Source: Pseudomonas fluorescens | GTDB lineage: Bacteria > Pseudomonadota > Gammaproteobacteria > Pseudomonadales > Pseudomonadaceae | NCBI RefSeq assembly: GCF_902497855.1 | Contig: NZ_CABVHU010000006.1 | Span: 1 to 64,000, forward strand | Reading direction: 5' to 3' | Length of the DNA: 64,000 bases | Part shown: positions 26,397 through 36,316 of the stretch, piece by piece | Layout of the letters: each line of letters opens with the position of its first letter | Position numbering within the stretch: position 1 is the first letter of the stretch | Notes under the pieces: generated by a model | Database searches by the model: none | What the model was told of the DNA's origin: nothing | Seen by the model: the letters and a program-made list of their open reading frames with translations, nothing else | Translations under genes and position numbers: made by a program

Positions 26397-27505
26397 GGCC
26401 GTGGGCTACCGAGCAAGGCGCTGAGGTAGGTCTTCACCGCCTGGGCATTCATGAAGCGGGCGGCGGCATCGATCCGTATCGAACGCCGTGTATCGTTCGC
26501 GGCGTTCAGTTGTGCGCTGATCGCCTGCGCCAGCGCCGCGGGGTCATCGACCGCCACCAGCGGCGCGACGGTGCCGTTGTCGAGAATGTCCTGCGGGCCG
26601 TGCGGACAACGGGTCGCTACCACCGGGGTGCCGGTGGCCAGGGCTTCGACCAGCGCGTTCGGGCTGCCTTCGAAACGCGACGACAACACAAAGCAATCCG
26701 CCGCCGCGACTTGCGCCATGGGATCGACGGTGTAGCCCGGCAGGTCGACCCGATCGGCCACGGCCAGCGTGCGAGCCTGATCGAGCAGTGGTGCCCTGAG
26801 CGTGCCTTCACCGAAGATGATCAAGCGCGCCGTGCGATCGGGCAGTCGGGCGAAGGCATCGATCAGGGTGTCGAAGCCTTTCTGTCGGACCAGCCGCCCC
26901 ACGGCGACAATCACCGGTGTGGTTTTTTCCCGCAGCCAATGATGCTCCGGAGCGGGCAGCGGCCTGTCGCGAAAGTCATTGTCCAGTACCGGGTTGTCGG
27001 CAATCGTGACATCGCGCTGACGGGCCAGGGTGGTCGCGACCAGATCCTCGGCGACCCCCCGTGACACGCAGATCACCGGGTTGGGGATGAGCCGGTACAG
27101 CAGTGGCGCCACCCAATAGGCCAGCCGGGCCCGCAGGGATGGGTTGACGTGTTTGTCGTGGGAAAACGCGTTGCGCTCGCTGACATGCAGGCGGGGCAGG
27201 GTTCCGGATAGCGCCGCTGCGGCAATCGCCACCACGTTGACATGGGTGAGGGCGGCCAATTGCGCATCAAAGCGATTGCGCCGCAGAAATCGCGCCAGGG
27301 CCGGCACGGCACTCGCACTGCGTGCGCTGTTGAGCTCGACCTGTTTGACCCGCGGATCGAGGCTTGCGACATTTACTCCGCCGCCGGTGAGCATCAGCAG
27401 GGTCACGTCATTGCCGGCATCGGCCAGCGCCCCCGCGAGGCGCGCCATCATCTTCTCGGCACCCCCTGCGCCCAAGTCATGCAGAATGATCAGCAGCTTC
27501 TTCAT
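26393..27505 (-). CDS. Family 4 glycosyltransferase
   Basis: A 370-residue GT-B enzyme. The N-terminal acceptor domain starts MKKLLIILHDLGAGGAEKMM. The donor domain contains VGRLVRQKGFDTLIDAFARL and the EX7E-type motif SRFEGSPNALVEALATGTPVV. ATG 27505 overlaps the stop of the upstream fusion gene in an ATGA arrangement, which decides the start over an in-frame ATG at 27514. It would add a sugar with retention of configuration to the lipid-linked intermediate. Confidence 0.9.
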   Translation of the reverse strand: MKKLLIILHDLGAGGAEKMMARLAGALADAGNDVTLLMLTGGGVNVASLDPRVKQVELNSARSASAVPALARFLRRNRFDAQLAALTHVNVVAIAAAALSGTLPRLHVSERNAFSHDKHVNPSLRARLAYWVAPLLYRLIPNPVICVSRGVAEDLVATTLARQRDVTIADNPVLDNDFRDRPLPAPEHHWLREKTTPVIVAVGRLVRQKGFDTLIDAFARLPDRTARLIIFGEGTLRAPLLDQARTLAVADRVDLPGYTVDPMAQVAAADCFVLSSRFEGSPNALVEALATGTPVVATRCPHGPQDILDNGTVAPLVAVDDPAALAQAISAQLNAANDTRRSIRIDAAARFMNAQAVKTYLSALLGSPRP

Positions 27506-29310
27506 TGATTCCATACCTGGTAGTAGGCCTCGGCGGACTGATGACTGCCGTACTGTCGAACCGCCTCTGCCGCGACGCGACCGGCCGGCGCACCCTGACC
27601 GTCCGGGGTCAGGCTGTGCAGCAGTCCTTCTGCCAGCGCCGGCACATCATTGACCTTCACCAGACGTCCAAGCCGGCCGTGATCGAGCAACTCCCGGGTG
27701 CCGCTGCCACACTCGCAAGCCAATGTCGGCGTACCCAGCGCCAGGGCTTCGATCAGCACCGTAGGCAAGCCTTCATGGACCGAACTCAGGATCAACAGCC
27801 GGGCGTGGCGGATCAGGGGATAGGGGTTGCTCAGTAAACCGGTGAAATGCACCCGGTCTGCGATGCCCAGGCGTTGTGCCTGTGCGGTCAGCGCGACGCG
27901 CTCCGGGCCATCTCCGGCAATCACCAGATCCGGCAACGGCGTTGCACGGAGCAAGACCATGGCGTAGGCCTCGAGTAGCAGATGGAAGCCTTTTGGCTGC
28001 ACCAGCCGTCCCACCCCCAGCCAGTAGTCGGCGGGCAAGCCGTCGGGCAAGGGCGCCTGCGCGGCATTGAGCATGTATTCGCTGATCACGGCGTTGGGGC
28101 AGTAGCGGATGCGCTGGCGTCCCCAGGGCATCAGCTCGGCAAGGCTGTGACACAGGCCGTTGGATACCGCTACGACCTTGCCAGTGCCGCACAGGTATAA
28201 AGCGTAGAGCAGGCGCAGGCTGGTGGGCCCGGTCTTCTGTTCCTCGCAATCGAGCGCCGCATGACGGGTATAAATGACCCGGCAGCAGGTGTTCAATGTG
28301 GCGAACCAGGTGCAGAGGTTGGCCTGTTCCTTGGCGGCGATCAGGTGAGTCACGCCTTCGCGACGAATGATCCGGCGCAACAGGAAGATGGACTTGAGCA
28401 GGCCCTTGATCCCATCGCCGCCGCCCTGGAAAAACGTCGCGCCCGCTTGCGCCGGCGTATCGCCGTTCATGACGTAAAAACCGACCTGGCGGCCCTCCTT
28501 CAGAAATTGCCCGGCCAGGCGCTGCTGGACACCCTCGACCCCTCCGCCAGGGGTGAAATCCTTGAGAATGAACAGAATGTTCATCCTGGTTTCCCGGCAG
28601 TCGGGGTGCAGTAGATCGATAGTCACTTTGTGCAGGGCGAGCATTGCCCACAGATGAAAAAAGTTTCTCGGATAGTCGATCAGGTAGCGCTGGATCGTGT
28701 GGGGCTCACGGTACATGCGGTAAAACGCGCGCAGATGCAGGCGGTTGATCAATTCGGGGTAGTAATTGCGGGTGGCCGTGGCTTCCTGCCGAATGAAACC
28801 GCCGCAGGTGAATGCCACCCCGCCAAAGCCCTGGCTCAGGGCCTCCTCGACGAATTGCTCCTGGAGCCCGGCGCCTAAACCTGTGATCAGGATGTCCGTA
28901 GCGCTGTCGCGGATGTCGGCATGTATGCGTTGTGCCTGCGCGGTATCGAAGTAACCGTTGTGAAAGCCGGCGATCTTCAAGCGCGGATAAAGACCCCTGA
29001 TTTTGAGCAGGAACAGGTCCAGTTCCACTTGCCGGGCCCCGACAAAGTACACACGCCGGCCCCGTTGCTCGGCACTGCGCAGCACCGGGTCGGCGATGGA
29101 GGTGAAATCGAAACTGACACGCTCGACAGGCTGGCCGGTGATGCACGACATGAACGCCGACAGCAGCATGCCATCGCAAAAATAGCTGACGTCGCTGCCC
29201 TCGGCCTGTTCGAACAGACTGCCGATGGAAGCAAAGTTGATGAAGGAAAAAGCTTTGTGGGTCTCAAGCAGACCGGGAGTGAACCGCTCGACTAATTTCA
29301 ACCTGATCAT
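27502..29310 (-). CDS. Fusion of a WecG/TagA/CpsF (GT26) domain and a family 4 glycosyltransferase
   Basis: A 602-residue protein with two catalytic units. Residues about 1-235 resemble GT26 enzymes: an N-terminal region with FCDGMLL, then RVYFVGARQVELD, IAGFHNGYFD and the signature-like DILITGLGAGLQEQFVEEAL. From residue 243 (MNILFILKDFTPGGGVEGVQ) a complete GT4 domain follows, with VGRLVQPKGFHLLLEAYAMV and SVHEGLPTVLIEALALGTPT. Usually these are separate genes of about 240 and 370 residues. The frame is continuous with no stop between the two. The GT4 half could also start internally at Met243, but no clear ribosome site is visible there. Confidence 0.8.
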   Translation of the reverse strand: MIRLKLVERFTPGLLETHKAFSFINFASIGSLFEQAEGSDVSYFCDGMLLSAFMSCITGQPVERVSFDFTSIADPVLRSAEQRGRRVYFVGARQVELDLFLLKIRGLYPRLKIAGFHNGYFDTAQAQRIHADIRDSATDILITGLGAGLQEQFVEEALSQGFGGVAFTCGGFIRQEATATRNYYPELINRLHLRAFYRMYREPHTIQRYLIDYPRNFFHLWAMLALHKVTIDLLHPDCRETRMNILFILKDFTPGGGVEGVQQRLAGQFLKEGRQVGFYVMNGDTPAQAGATFFQGGGDGIKGLLKSIFLLRRIIRREGVTHLIAAKEQANLCTWFATLNTCCRVIYTRHAALDCEEQKTGPTSLRLLYALYLCGTGKVVAVSNGLCHSLAELMPWGRQRIRYCPNAVISEYMLNAAQAPLPDGLPADYWLGVGRLVQPKGFHLLLEAYAMVLLRATPLPDLVIAGDGPERVALTAQAQRLGIADRVHFTGLLSNPYPLIRHARLLILSSVHEGLPTVLIEALALGTPTLACECGSGTRELLDHGRLGRLVKVNDVPALAEGLLHSLTPDGQGAPAGRVAAEAVRQYGSHQSAEAYYQVWNQ

Positions 29311-29328
29311 TGCCTGGTTCCTTCATCA

Positions 29329-30660
29329 TTAGAGTGTCTGGCGGCCTACTGAGTAGTAGGTGAAACCACGATGTTTCAAGCGCTGCGGGTCGAACAGATT
29401 GCGTCCATCAAAAATCACCGGTTGCGCCAGTTGCTGACTGAGCAGGTCGAAGTCCGGTGCGCGAAACGATTGCCATTCGGTCGCGATGATCAGGGCGTCG
29501 GCATTTTTCAGGGCCGCTTCCTTGGTGCCCGCCAGCGTCAGGTCATCAAGCGCGCCATAGATACGCTGGGCTTCTTCCATCGCTTTGGGGTCGAACGCCT
29601 GGACCCTTGCCCCGGCTTTCCATAAGGCCTCCATCAAGACCCGGCTGGGGGCTTCGCGCATGTCGTCGGTGTTGGGTTTGAAACTCAAGCCCCACAAGGC
29701 GAAGGTCTTGCCCTGCAGCGCGCCGTCGAAATGATTGAAGATCTTGCTGAACAGCATGGTTTTCTGTTCGTTATTGCGCGTCTCGACCGCCTTGAGCACA
29801 CGGGCGTCGAAGTCGACGTTGGTGGCGATGCGAATCAGTGCCTGCACATCCTTGGGAAAGCACGATCCGCCATAACCCAGCCCCGGGTAGATGAATTGAT
29901 AACCGATGCGGGGATCGGAGCCGATGCCGTGGCGCACCATCTCGATGTCGGCTCCGAGCTTTTCGGCGAGGTTGGCCATTTCGTTCATGAAGCTGATCTT
30001 CGTCGCCAGCATGCAGTTGGCGACGTACTTGGTCAGTTCGGCGCTGCGCGCGTCCATGACGATGATTTTTTCGCGGTTGCGATTGAAGGGTTCATACAAC
30101 TCGCGCATGACCGCTTCGGCATGCGGGCTGTCGGTGCCGATGATGATGCGGTCCGGGCGCATGCAGTCTTCAACCGCGCAGCCTTCCTTGAGAAATTCCG
30201 GGTTGGAGACCACGTCGAACGTCAGGTCACTGCGATTGGTCTGCGCCAGAACCTGATTGATGTGCGCTCGCACCCGGTCGGCGGTACCGACCGGGACCGT
30301 GGATTTGTCGACGATGATCTGGTGGCACTGCATGTGGTGGGCGATGGTGTCCGCCACACTCAGCACATACTGCAGGTCGGCCGAGCCGTCTTCATCCGGT
30401 GGAGTGCCGACGGCGATCAACTGCAACTGGGCGTGGTGTACGGCGGCGACAAGGTCGGTGCCAAATTGCAGGCGTCCGCTCTGGTAGTTGTCGCGAACCA
30501 GGCTTTTCAGGCCCGGTTCATAGAGCGGCAGCGTGCCATCCCTGAGTGCCTGTACCTTGATGGCGTCGACATCCACGCACAGCACGTTGTGGCCCGCTTC
30601 CGCCAGTGCGGCTCCCTGTACAAGGCCGACATAGCCAATTCCGAATACGCTCACATTCAT
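29329..30660 (-). CDS. ugd: UDP-glucose/GDP-mannose dehydrogenase family protein, probably UDP-glucose 6-dehydrogenase
   Basis: A 443-residue NAD-dependent enzyme. The Rossmann motif [19 protein letters not shown] is at 6-24. The catalytic Cys267 lies in [16 protein letters not shown]. The TVPVGT and [19 protein letters not shown] segments are typical of UDP-glucose dehydrogenases. GGAGG precedes ATG 30660, which I used instead of a longer frame to 30780. The reaction would supply UDP-glucuronate for the polymer and for the epimerase at 37522-38499. AlgD-like GDP-mannose activity is less likely but not excluded by sequence alone. Confidence 0.9.
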   Translation of the reverse strand: MNVSVFGIGYVGLVQGAALAEAGHNVLCVDVDAIKVQALRDGTLPLYEPGLKSLVRDNYQSGRLQFGTDLVAAVHHAQLQLIAVGTPPDEDGSADLQYVLSVADTIAHHMQCHQIIVDKSTVPVGTADRVRAHINQVLAQTNRSDLTFDVVSNPEFLKEGCAVEDCMRPDRIIIGTDSPHAEAVMRELYEPFNRNREKIIVMDARSAELTKYVANCMLATKISFMNEMANLAEKLGADIEMVRHGIGSDPRIGYQFIYPGLGYGGSCFPKDVQALIRIATNVDFDARVLKAVETRNNEQKTMLFSKIFNHFDGALQGKTFALWGLSFKPNTDDMREAPSRVLMEALWKAGARVQAFDPKAMEEAQRIYGALDDLTLAGTKEAALKNADALIIATEWQSFRAPDFDLLSQQLAQPVIFDGRNLFDPQRLKHRGFTYYSVGRQTL

Positions 30661-30707
30661 CGGGAAAACCTCCGGGATTCGTGGTATCGATCCACGTGGA
30701 CACAACG

Positions 30708-32099
30708 TCAGTAGATGTCTTTGGAAAACAGGGTGAACGGCGTCTTGAGCAGGATCTTGATGTCCAGCCACAGCGACCATTGGTTGATGTAGTTGAGGTC
30801 CTGGGCGACGCGCCGCTGCATTTTTTCCACGGTCTCGGTTTCACCCCGATGCCCGGTGATTTGGGCCAGCCCGGTGATGCCGGGCTTGAGCCGATGACGA
30901 GCCATGTAGGCGCGCACCTTGCCGGTGTAATAGGCGTTGTGGGTGACGGCATGCGGGCGCGGTCCGACCAGGGCCATCTGGCCGAACAGCACGTTGAACA
31001 GTTGCGGCAATTCATCGATCGAAGTACGGCGCAGAAAGCGTCCGAGCGGGGTTACGCGGTCATCGTCGCGGGTGGCCTGGCGCACCTGTTGATCGTCGTG
31101 CACGCGCATCGAGCGAAACTTCCAGACCTGGAAGATTTCGGCGTCGTGGCCGTGACGATTCTGTTTGAACAGCACCGGACCTGGCGAAGTGACCTTGACG
31201 GCAATCGCCACGGCCACCAGCAACGGGCTGAACAGTAGAATGGCCACTGCGGCCAGGCTGCGTTCGAGCAGTTCCTTGCAGAGCAGGCTGCCGGGATGCG
31301 AACTGATCAGGCTTTCGTTGAGGTAGATCGCCGGCATGCGCTCGATTTCGGAGATCGACTGGTTGAGCAGTACCATGCTGCCCAGGTCCGGAATCCACAC
31401 CACGTCGACGTTCATGTCCAGCAAATCGATGTACAAGGCTTCAATGAGGGCGGCCTGCGCCATCGGCAGAACGATATAGACGCGACGAATATCCATGCGC
31501 GAGATGATGATGCGGATCTCGCAGACGCGACCGAGCAACGGCAGGACACTGGGGGCGGGGCCGGCCAGATCTTCGGTGGCGACGAAACCCAATACCCGCG
31601 CTTGATCCGGCTGGGTAAGTTTTCTGGCCAGCTCGTCGGCGGTCGGGCAAGTGCCGATGATGATGGAACGGCGCTGTTGGCAGACCTTGCGCGCATGCAG
31701 TCGGGCCAGGAAGTGCAGCGGCAGAAAACTCGCCGCCTGGACCACGAAGCCCATGATTGCCCAGACGATGATGACCTGGCGTGAAAACCTCACACTGGTC
31801 TGGGTAATAAAGGCGATGGCCATGAGTACCGCGAGCAGGATCAGCCAGCCGGCCAGCAACCGACCGAGGCCGTTCAACAGGCCGTGACGCTTGTGATAAA
31901 CCTGCATGGCACTGTAGATCGGTACCGAACCGAGCACGGTAAGCGTCATCAGCACGCGGTATTCGCTGGCCAGGCTGCCGACCCGCCAATACACCAGCAG
32001 CATCAGTAGTAGGTTGATCAGAACGATCGCGCACAGCCACTGCCCCCAGAAGGTCAGCCCCCTGCGGTGCGCCATTTGAGCGGTTATTTGCGGAGTCAT
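30708..32099 (-). CDS. Undecaprenyl-phosphate sugar-1-phosphate transferase (WcaJ-like initiating enzyme)
   Basis: A 463-residue polyprenyl glycosylphosphotransferase. Four or five N-terminal membrane segments come first (residues about 18-135), then a Rossmann-like CoA-binding region ([19 protein letters not shown]), a membrane-associated hairpin at about 275-300, and the catalytic domain with [40 protein letters not shown] and [14 protein letters not shown]. The protein probably loads the first sugar phosphate (often glucose) onto undecaprenyl phosphate and so starts each repeat unit. ATG 32099 is preferred over an upstream TTG. Confidence 0.9.
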   Translation of the reverse strand: MTPQITAQMAHRRGLTFWGQWLCAIVLINLLLMLLVYWRVGSLASEYRVLMTLTVLGSVPIYSAMQVYHKRHGLLNGLGRLLAGWLILLAVLMAIAFITQTSVRFSRQVIIVWAIMGFVVQAASFLPLHFLARLHARKVCQQRRSIIIGTCPTADELARKLTQPDQARVLGFVATEDLAGPAPSVLPLLGRVCEIRIIISRMDIRRVYIVLPMAQAALIEALYIDLLDMNVDVVWIPDLGSMVLLNQSISEIERMPAIYLNESLISSHPGSLLCKELLERSLAAVAILLFSPLLVAVAIAVKVTSPGPVLFKQNRHGHDAEIFQVWKFRSMRVHDDQQVRQATRDDDRVTPLGRFLRRTSIDELPQLFNVLFGQMALVGPRPHAVTHNAYYTGKVRAYMARHRLKPGITGLAQITGHRGETETVEKMQRRVAQDLNYINQWSLWLDIKILLKTPFTLFSKDIY

Positions 32100-32202
32100 C
32101 GGCTCAATCTCTGGACATGGATGACGCGCCAGCACTGCAAAGGCGCTGGCGGTATCGATTGGAGTGAGATCAAACGTCGGCAAACAGGCTGCGTGCCCGT
32201 GG

Positions 32203-34518
32203 TTACCTGCGGGCGAAGTCGTAGTCGTAGAACGTTTGCGAATGGCTGTAGCCGTACTTGCGCGCCTTGCGCAGGTCGACCTGGTTGAGCACCACCCCGA
32301 ACACCGGCGCGTGGCTTTGTTGCAGCATGGCGAGGTACTTCTGCACCTGGCTCACCGGCGTGCTGTCGGCCTTGACCACGTAGATCACCGCATCCGAATG
32401 CTGAGCCAGCAACAGCGCATCGCTGACCATTTCCGCTGGCGGCGAATCGATGATGATGTGCCGGTAACGCATCTTGAGTACTTCGAGCATGCATGCCAGG
32501 CGCGGCGAACTGAGCAGATCCTGAGGTGGCGGCTGGCGTAACGGGTCGTTATTTGCACGCGGTGACGGCAGGCGTGGTGAGCTGAACAGATCCAGCGACG
32601 GCGGTGAGATATTGCCGGCGGTCAACATGTCGAGATTACCCACGGTGCGAATGCACTCCTCGAGGCGTGCCGTACCGGCAATCACGTTGGCCAGACCCGG
32701 GCTGTCGGGCGCAAAGTCGAAGTTCAGCGAGAGGGTGGGTTGGCGCATGTCGGCATCGATCAGCAGCACGCGCTCCAGCGACGTGAGTGAACTGGCGAGG
32801 TTGTTGGCAATGGTGCTTTTGCCTTCTTCGGGCACGGTCGAGGTCACCAGCACAACCTGCGATGGCGTATCACTGTCCTGCAGCATCAACCAGGTGCGCA
32901 GGTTGCGAATGGTTTCGGAAAATCGCGGATTGTCGTTGTCGTCAAACAGGCGCGCCAGTTGTCGCCGGCTTTTTTTCGCCACCAATGGCACCACGCTGAG
33001 CAGCGGTATATTGAGTGTGCTTTCGATGGTGTCGTCGCTCTTGAAGGTGTTGTTCAGGTAGTCGAACAACAAGGCCACTGCCACGCCAATCACCCCGGCC
33101 ACCAAGGCGACAATCGCCACGATCCGGGTCTTGCGCGGCTTGCTGGCTTCCAGTGGCACGATGGCGGAATCGATAATGCGCGCCTTGGTCGAGTCCATGT
33201 CAGACGTTGCCGCGGTTTCCTTGAGCCGGGTGATAAAGGTTTCATACAGCGCCCGGCTGCTGTCGACCTCCCGTTGGAATTCGCGCAGCTGGAATTCCTT
33301 GCGCGAGATGTCCTGTATTTGTGCCTTGTTGGTGTTGAAGGATTTGCGCAGCGCCTCTTCGCTGGCCACCGCCAGCCGGTATTGGTGTTCGATGCCGGCG
33401 ATCACCTGCCTGACCTGGATGCGCAGGCTGTCTGAAGCAGTGCGCAGCTCCGAACGGGCGGAGAGCAAGCTGGGGTGTTTCGGACCATAACGTCCCGACA
33501 GCTCCTCGACCCTGGCTTGGGCCTTGGCCAGTTCGGCCTGGAACTGCTGCACCAGCGGGTTGCTCAGCACGGCAGGGACGCTGGAGAGTCTGCTCAGGTC
33601 GCCGCCACTGCCCAGGCCCTGCACCTGACGGTATTGGCTTTCGGCTTCCGCGCGGTTTCGGCGGGCGTCGATCATGCGATTGCCGGTCATTTGCAGTTCG
33701 TTGGCACTGATGGTGGCGACCCCGTCGACATCCACCAGACCCTGTTCTTCACGGTAGGCCTGAAGCTTGTCCTCGGCCTTGCGCAGGTTGTCGCGCAATT
33801 CGATCAGGCGTGTGTTCATCCAGCTGGTGGTGGTCAGCGAGGATTTCTGGCTGGTATCGAACTGACTGTCGAGGAAACCCTGGGCCAGCGCGTTGGCGGC
33901 GGCTGCCGCCAGTTGCGGGTCTGGCAACTCCACCTGGATTTCGATCAGCTGGCTTTTGCCGACGAATTTGACGCTGGCATGACGCATGAAGTTTCGCGTG
34001 ACTTCATTGAACACGTCTTCTTCCGTGGGCGTCGTCGCTGCCGGCGTGAGGAATCCCAGGCCCGGCAACCATTGGCCATGGTTAAGGTCCGCCAGCCACT
34101 GGCGCGGTTTGAACCAGGACTGCGGTTGCTGGCGGGGGTCGGTCAACGGATGGGTTGTCAGCTTGAGTTTCCTGACCGCCCGTTCCGCCAGCTCCCGCGA
34201 TTGCAGGAGTGCCAGTTGGGTCTGCAGGTAGTCGGGGGTTGGGCCGCCCTTGTCGGTCGTCTGCTGGAAGTTCAGCGGCGGCGGGGTCGTATCCTTGATC
34301 AGCAGGGTGGTGCTGCCGATGTACTGCGGGGTGATGGTCGACACCACTGCTATGGCCAGTGCACTGCTCAGCAGTACGCAGCATCCGATGTTCCATTTGG
34401 CACGCCAGGCCACTCTCCAGAGTTTGAGCAGATCAATGGTGTCCTTTTCTTCGCTGTGCTGCACAGGTGCAGCCGCTTTAAGCGGACGTTCGACGTAGGT
34501 GCCAGGGCTGTTGTCCAT
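32203..34518 (-). CDS. Polysaccharide copolymerase/autokinase (Wzc-like) with an internal duplication
   Basis: A 771-residue inner-membrane protein that controls chain length and export. It has a cytoplasmic N-terminus, a membrane segment at about 45-65, a Wzz domain, a long periplasmic coiled-coil, and a second membrane segment at about 475-497. The cytoplasmic BY-kinase has Walker A TVPEEGKSTIANNL, Walker A' LLIDADMRQPT and Walker B IIIDSPPAEMVSDA. The C-terminus ends with tyrosines at 755, 757, 764 and 766, a short Tyr cluster for autophosphorylation. Residues 643-652 (DLFSSPRLPS) and 667-676 (DLLSSPRLAC) look like a duplicated kinase segment that normally occurs once. Confidence 0.9.
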   Translation of the reverse strand: MDNSPGTYVERPLKAAAPVQHSEEKDTIDLLKLWRVAWRAKWNIGCCVLLSSALAIAVVSTITPQYIGSTTLLIKDTTPPPLNFQQTTDKGGPTPDYLQTQLALLQSRELAERAVRKLKLTTHPLTDPRQQPQSWFKPRQWLADLNHGQWLPGLGFLTPAATTPTEEDVFNEVTRNFMRHASVKFVGKSQLIEIQVELPDPQLAAAAANALAQGFLDSQFDTSQKSSLTTTSWMNTRLIELRDNLRKAEDKLQAYREEQGLVDVDGVATISANELQMTGNRMIDARRNRAEAESQYRQVQGLGSGGDLSRLSSVPAVLSNPLVQQFQAELAKAQARVEELSGRYGPKHPSLLSARSELRTASDSLRIQVRQVIAGIEHQYRLAVASEEALRKSFNTNKAQIQDISRKEFQLREFQREVDSSRALYETFITRLKETAATSDMDSTKARIIDSAIVPLEASKPRKTRIVAIVALVAGVIGVAVALLFDYLNNTFKSDDTIESTLNIPLLSVVPLVAKKSRRQLARLFDDNDNPRFSETIRNLRTWLMLQDSDTPSQVVLVTSTVPEEGKSTIANNLASSLTSLERVLLIDADMRQPTLSLNFDFAPDSPGLANVIAGTARLEECIRTVGNLDMLTAGNISPPSLDLFSSPRLPSPRANNDPLRQPPPQDLLSSPRLACMLEVLKMRYRHIIIDSPPAEMVSDALLLAQHSDAVIYVVKADSTPVSQVQKYLAMLQQSHAPVFGVVLNQVDLRKARKYGYSHSQTFYDYDFARR

Positions 34519-34520
34519 GA

Positions 34521-35054
34521 TTAGAAAAAGCCTTGTGCAATGGAGATGGTGTCACCCGGAGCAATCACGGTGCTGCGGGTAATGTTGTCGGTCAGCGTCT
34601 GGCCGTCATCGCCGCGCACGATCGTCACTCGCTTGATCGAGGCGCGTTCGGTCAGGCCGCCGCCCAGGGCGATGGCCTTGTCCAGGGTTAGCCCCGGTAC
34701 GAACGGATAACTGCCTGGTTTTTGCACTTCCCCATTGATGTAAAAGGCGCGGTATTCGATCTGGCTCAGGCTGACTTTGGGGTCGATCAGGTAACCCTGT
34801 TTGAGTCCGTCGACGATGATTTTTTCGACCTGGTTGGGGGTCAGGCCCTTGGCGGAAATTTCCCCCAGAAAGGGGTAGGAAAACGTCCCCGCATCGTTGA
34901 GACGAATCCGTTTGAGACTCAGCTCCGGCTCGCCGAAAACCGTGATGCGCAGTACGTCGCCCGCCGCCAGTTTGTACTGGGTACCGGGATCGGCGGCGTG
35001 TGAGACAGGGATCGGACACAACACGAGCAGTAGGCCAAGGATGCGTGTGTTCAT
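34521..35054 (-). CDS. Polysaccharide export protein, short Wza type
   Basis: A 177-residue exported protein. The signal peptide ends near VSHA-ADPG. A Poly_export domain follows (YKLAAGDVLRITVFGEPELS, FLGEISAKGLTPNQVEKII), then one SLBB domain (AFYINGEVQKPGSYPFVPG). It lacks the second SLBB domain and the C-terminal helix that forms the outer-membrane pore in long Wza, and has no good lipobox. It probably works with the adjacent beta-barrel to span the outer membrane. It lies just upstream of the Wzc gene. Confidence 0.88.
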   Translation of the reverse strand: MNTRILGLLLVLCPIPVSHAADPGTQYKLAAGDVLRITVFGEPELSLKRIRLNDAGTFSYPFLGEISAKGLTPNQVEKIIVDGLKQGYLIDPKVSLSQIEYRAFYINGEVQKPGSYPFVPGLTLDKAIALGGGLTERASIKRVTIVRGDDGQTLTDNITRSTVIAPGDTISIAQGFF

Positions 35055-35065
35055 GGAAAATCTCC

Positions 35066-36220
35066 TCAGAGACTGATGTCGAAGCTGACCTGAAACACGT
35101 TGCGTTCGTAGCTTTCGTTGTCGGCATCGGAATTGTCGTCGCGGTAGCGATAGCCGACTTCAATGTCCAGCCAGCGGCGCATTTCGTACACCAGGGCCAG
35201 GTGGTACTCGCGCAGGTCATCGGTCCGGTCCTGCCCCTCGTAGACGTCGCGACCCGCACCGATTTCCGTGACGCCGGTGATGCGTTCGGTCCAGCCATGA
35301 CGCCAGCCGAGCTGGGCATAGGTGGCCTTGACGGCATCGGCGCCATCGTCACCCTCCGCCATGGCCTGGCGGGCCAGAACAGTGAAGGTCGAGTAGGTAC
35401 GTGGTTTCCATTGCAGATCCACCTGCCAGGTCGGGTTATCGAGGTCCTTGGACTCGCTGTCATCGAAATTCTTGCGCTCATAGCCAACCCGGACTTTGCC
35501 GGTGGTGCGAGCAGTGAAATCCCATTCGGCACCGGCGAGCAAAGCATCGGATTTGCTGCTGCGGGGGCTGTTGGCTTGCAAGTAGTCGAAGATCGTGTGG
35601 TCGTACTCCAACAGACCACGGGTGTTGCTACCGATGCGGTGGTACCAGGTGGTGCTCAGCTCGGTGGTGTCGCGTTCCTTGTCGTCGTTGATCCCCCCGG
35701 AATTGTCATAGCGAAGTTGTGTGTAACTGGCCCCGAGATCAATTTGATTGGCTGCACTTTTAGCGCCGTAGGTATAGAGACCGTTGGCCTTGCTATTCTG
35801 GATCTTGTCATTGATGCCATCCACCGCCGTGTCGGTCGTTCGCTCGTATTTGCGCCATTCCCCCTCAAGTTTCAGGCGATGCCGGTCGGTGAACTCCATG
35901 ATGCTGGCCAACTCAACACGTTGTGCGGAACTGGAGGCGTCGGATTCATCGTGATAGATATTTCGGGCCGGTTGCCAGATCAACCGGGTGGCGCTGTTGC
36001 GGTCTTCCGCCTTGAGCTCGAAGGAGGGCGCGATGCGCGTGACCATGGACGACTGCACATTGTGTTCGAGCTCGCGGATGTTGTCGTCGAACGCTTGCGA
36101 AAAAGTCAGCGTCGGAGTGAAGTTGAATCCATGGATATCGATGTTCTGGGGATCAACGCACCAGGCATATCCTGGGTACAGGCTGACCATAATAAGCGCC
36201 AAGGGGAGGGGGGGCTTCAT
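35066..36220 (-). CDS. Outer-membrane beta-barrel protein of the polysaccharide operon
   Basis: A 384-residue exported protein with a signal peptide of about 21 residues (GYAWC-VD region). The rest shows alternating hydrophobic and polar strands rich in aromatic residues and ends in a strand (ERNVFQVSFDISL), suiting an outer-membrane barrel. It resembles the BBP2/EpsL-like porins encoded in Wzx/Wzy exopolysaccharide loci. It probably supplies the export pore together with the short Wza, but the exact family is uncertain. Confidence 0.72.
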   Translation of the reverse strand: MKPPLPLALIMVSLYPGYAWCVDPQNIDIHGFNFTPTLTFSQAFDDNIRELEHNVQSSMVTRIAPSFELKAEDRNSATRLIWQPARNIYHDESDASSSAQRVELASIMEFTDRHRLKLEGEWRKYERTTDTAVDGINDKIQNSKANGLYTYGAKSAANQIDLGASYTQLRYDNSGGINDDKERDTTELSTTWYHRIGSNTRGLLEYDHTIFDYLQANSPRSSKSDALLAGAEWDFTARTTGKVRVGYERKNFDDSESKDLDNPTWQVDLQWKPRTYSTFTVLARQAMAEGDDGADAVKATYAQLGWRHGWTERITGVTEIGAGRDVYEGQDRTDDLREYHLALVYEMRRWLDIEVGYRYRDDNSDADNESYERNVFQVSFDISL

Positions 36221-36316
36221 GGCCGTATCATTGCTCCTGGAAAGTGGTGCTCAGGCGTGGGGGACGCAGGGCGAGCACGATCAGTGCAAGACTGGTAATG
36301 GATCCAAGATTGAGTG

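Noticed and set aside
32100..32183. Longer initiating transferase start at 32183
   Set aside because: It depends on a TTG codon and no family residues are added; ATG 32099 precedes the first membrane segment.
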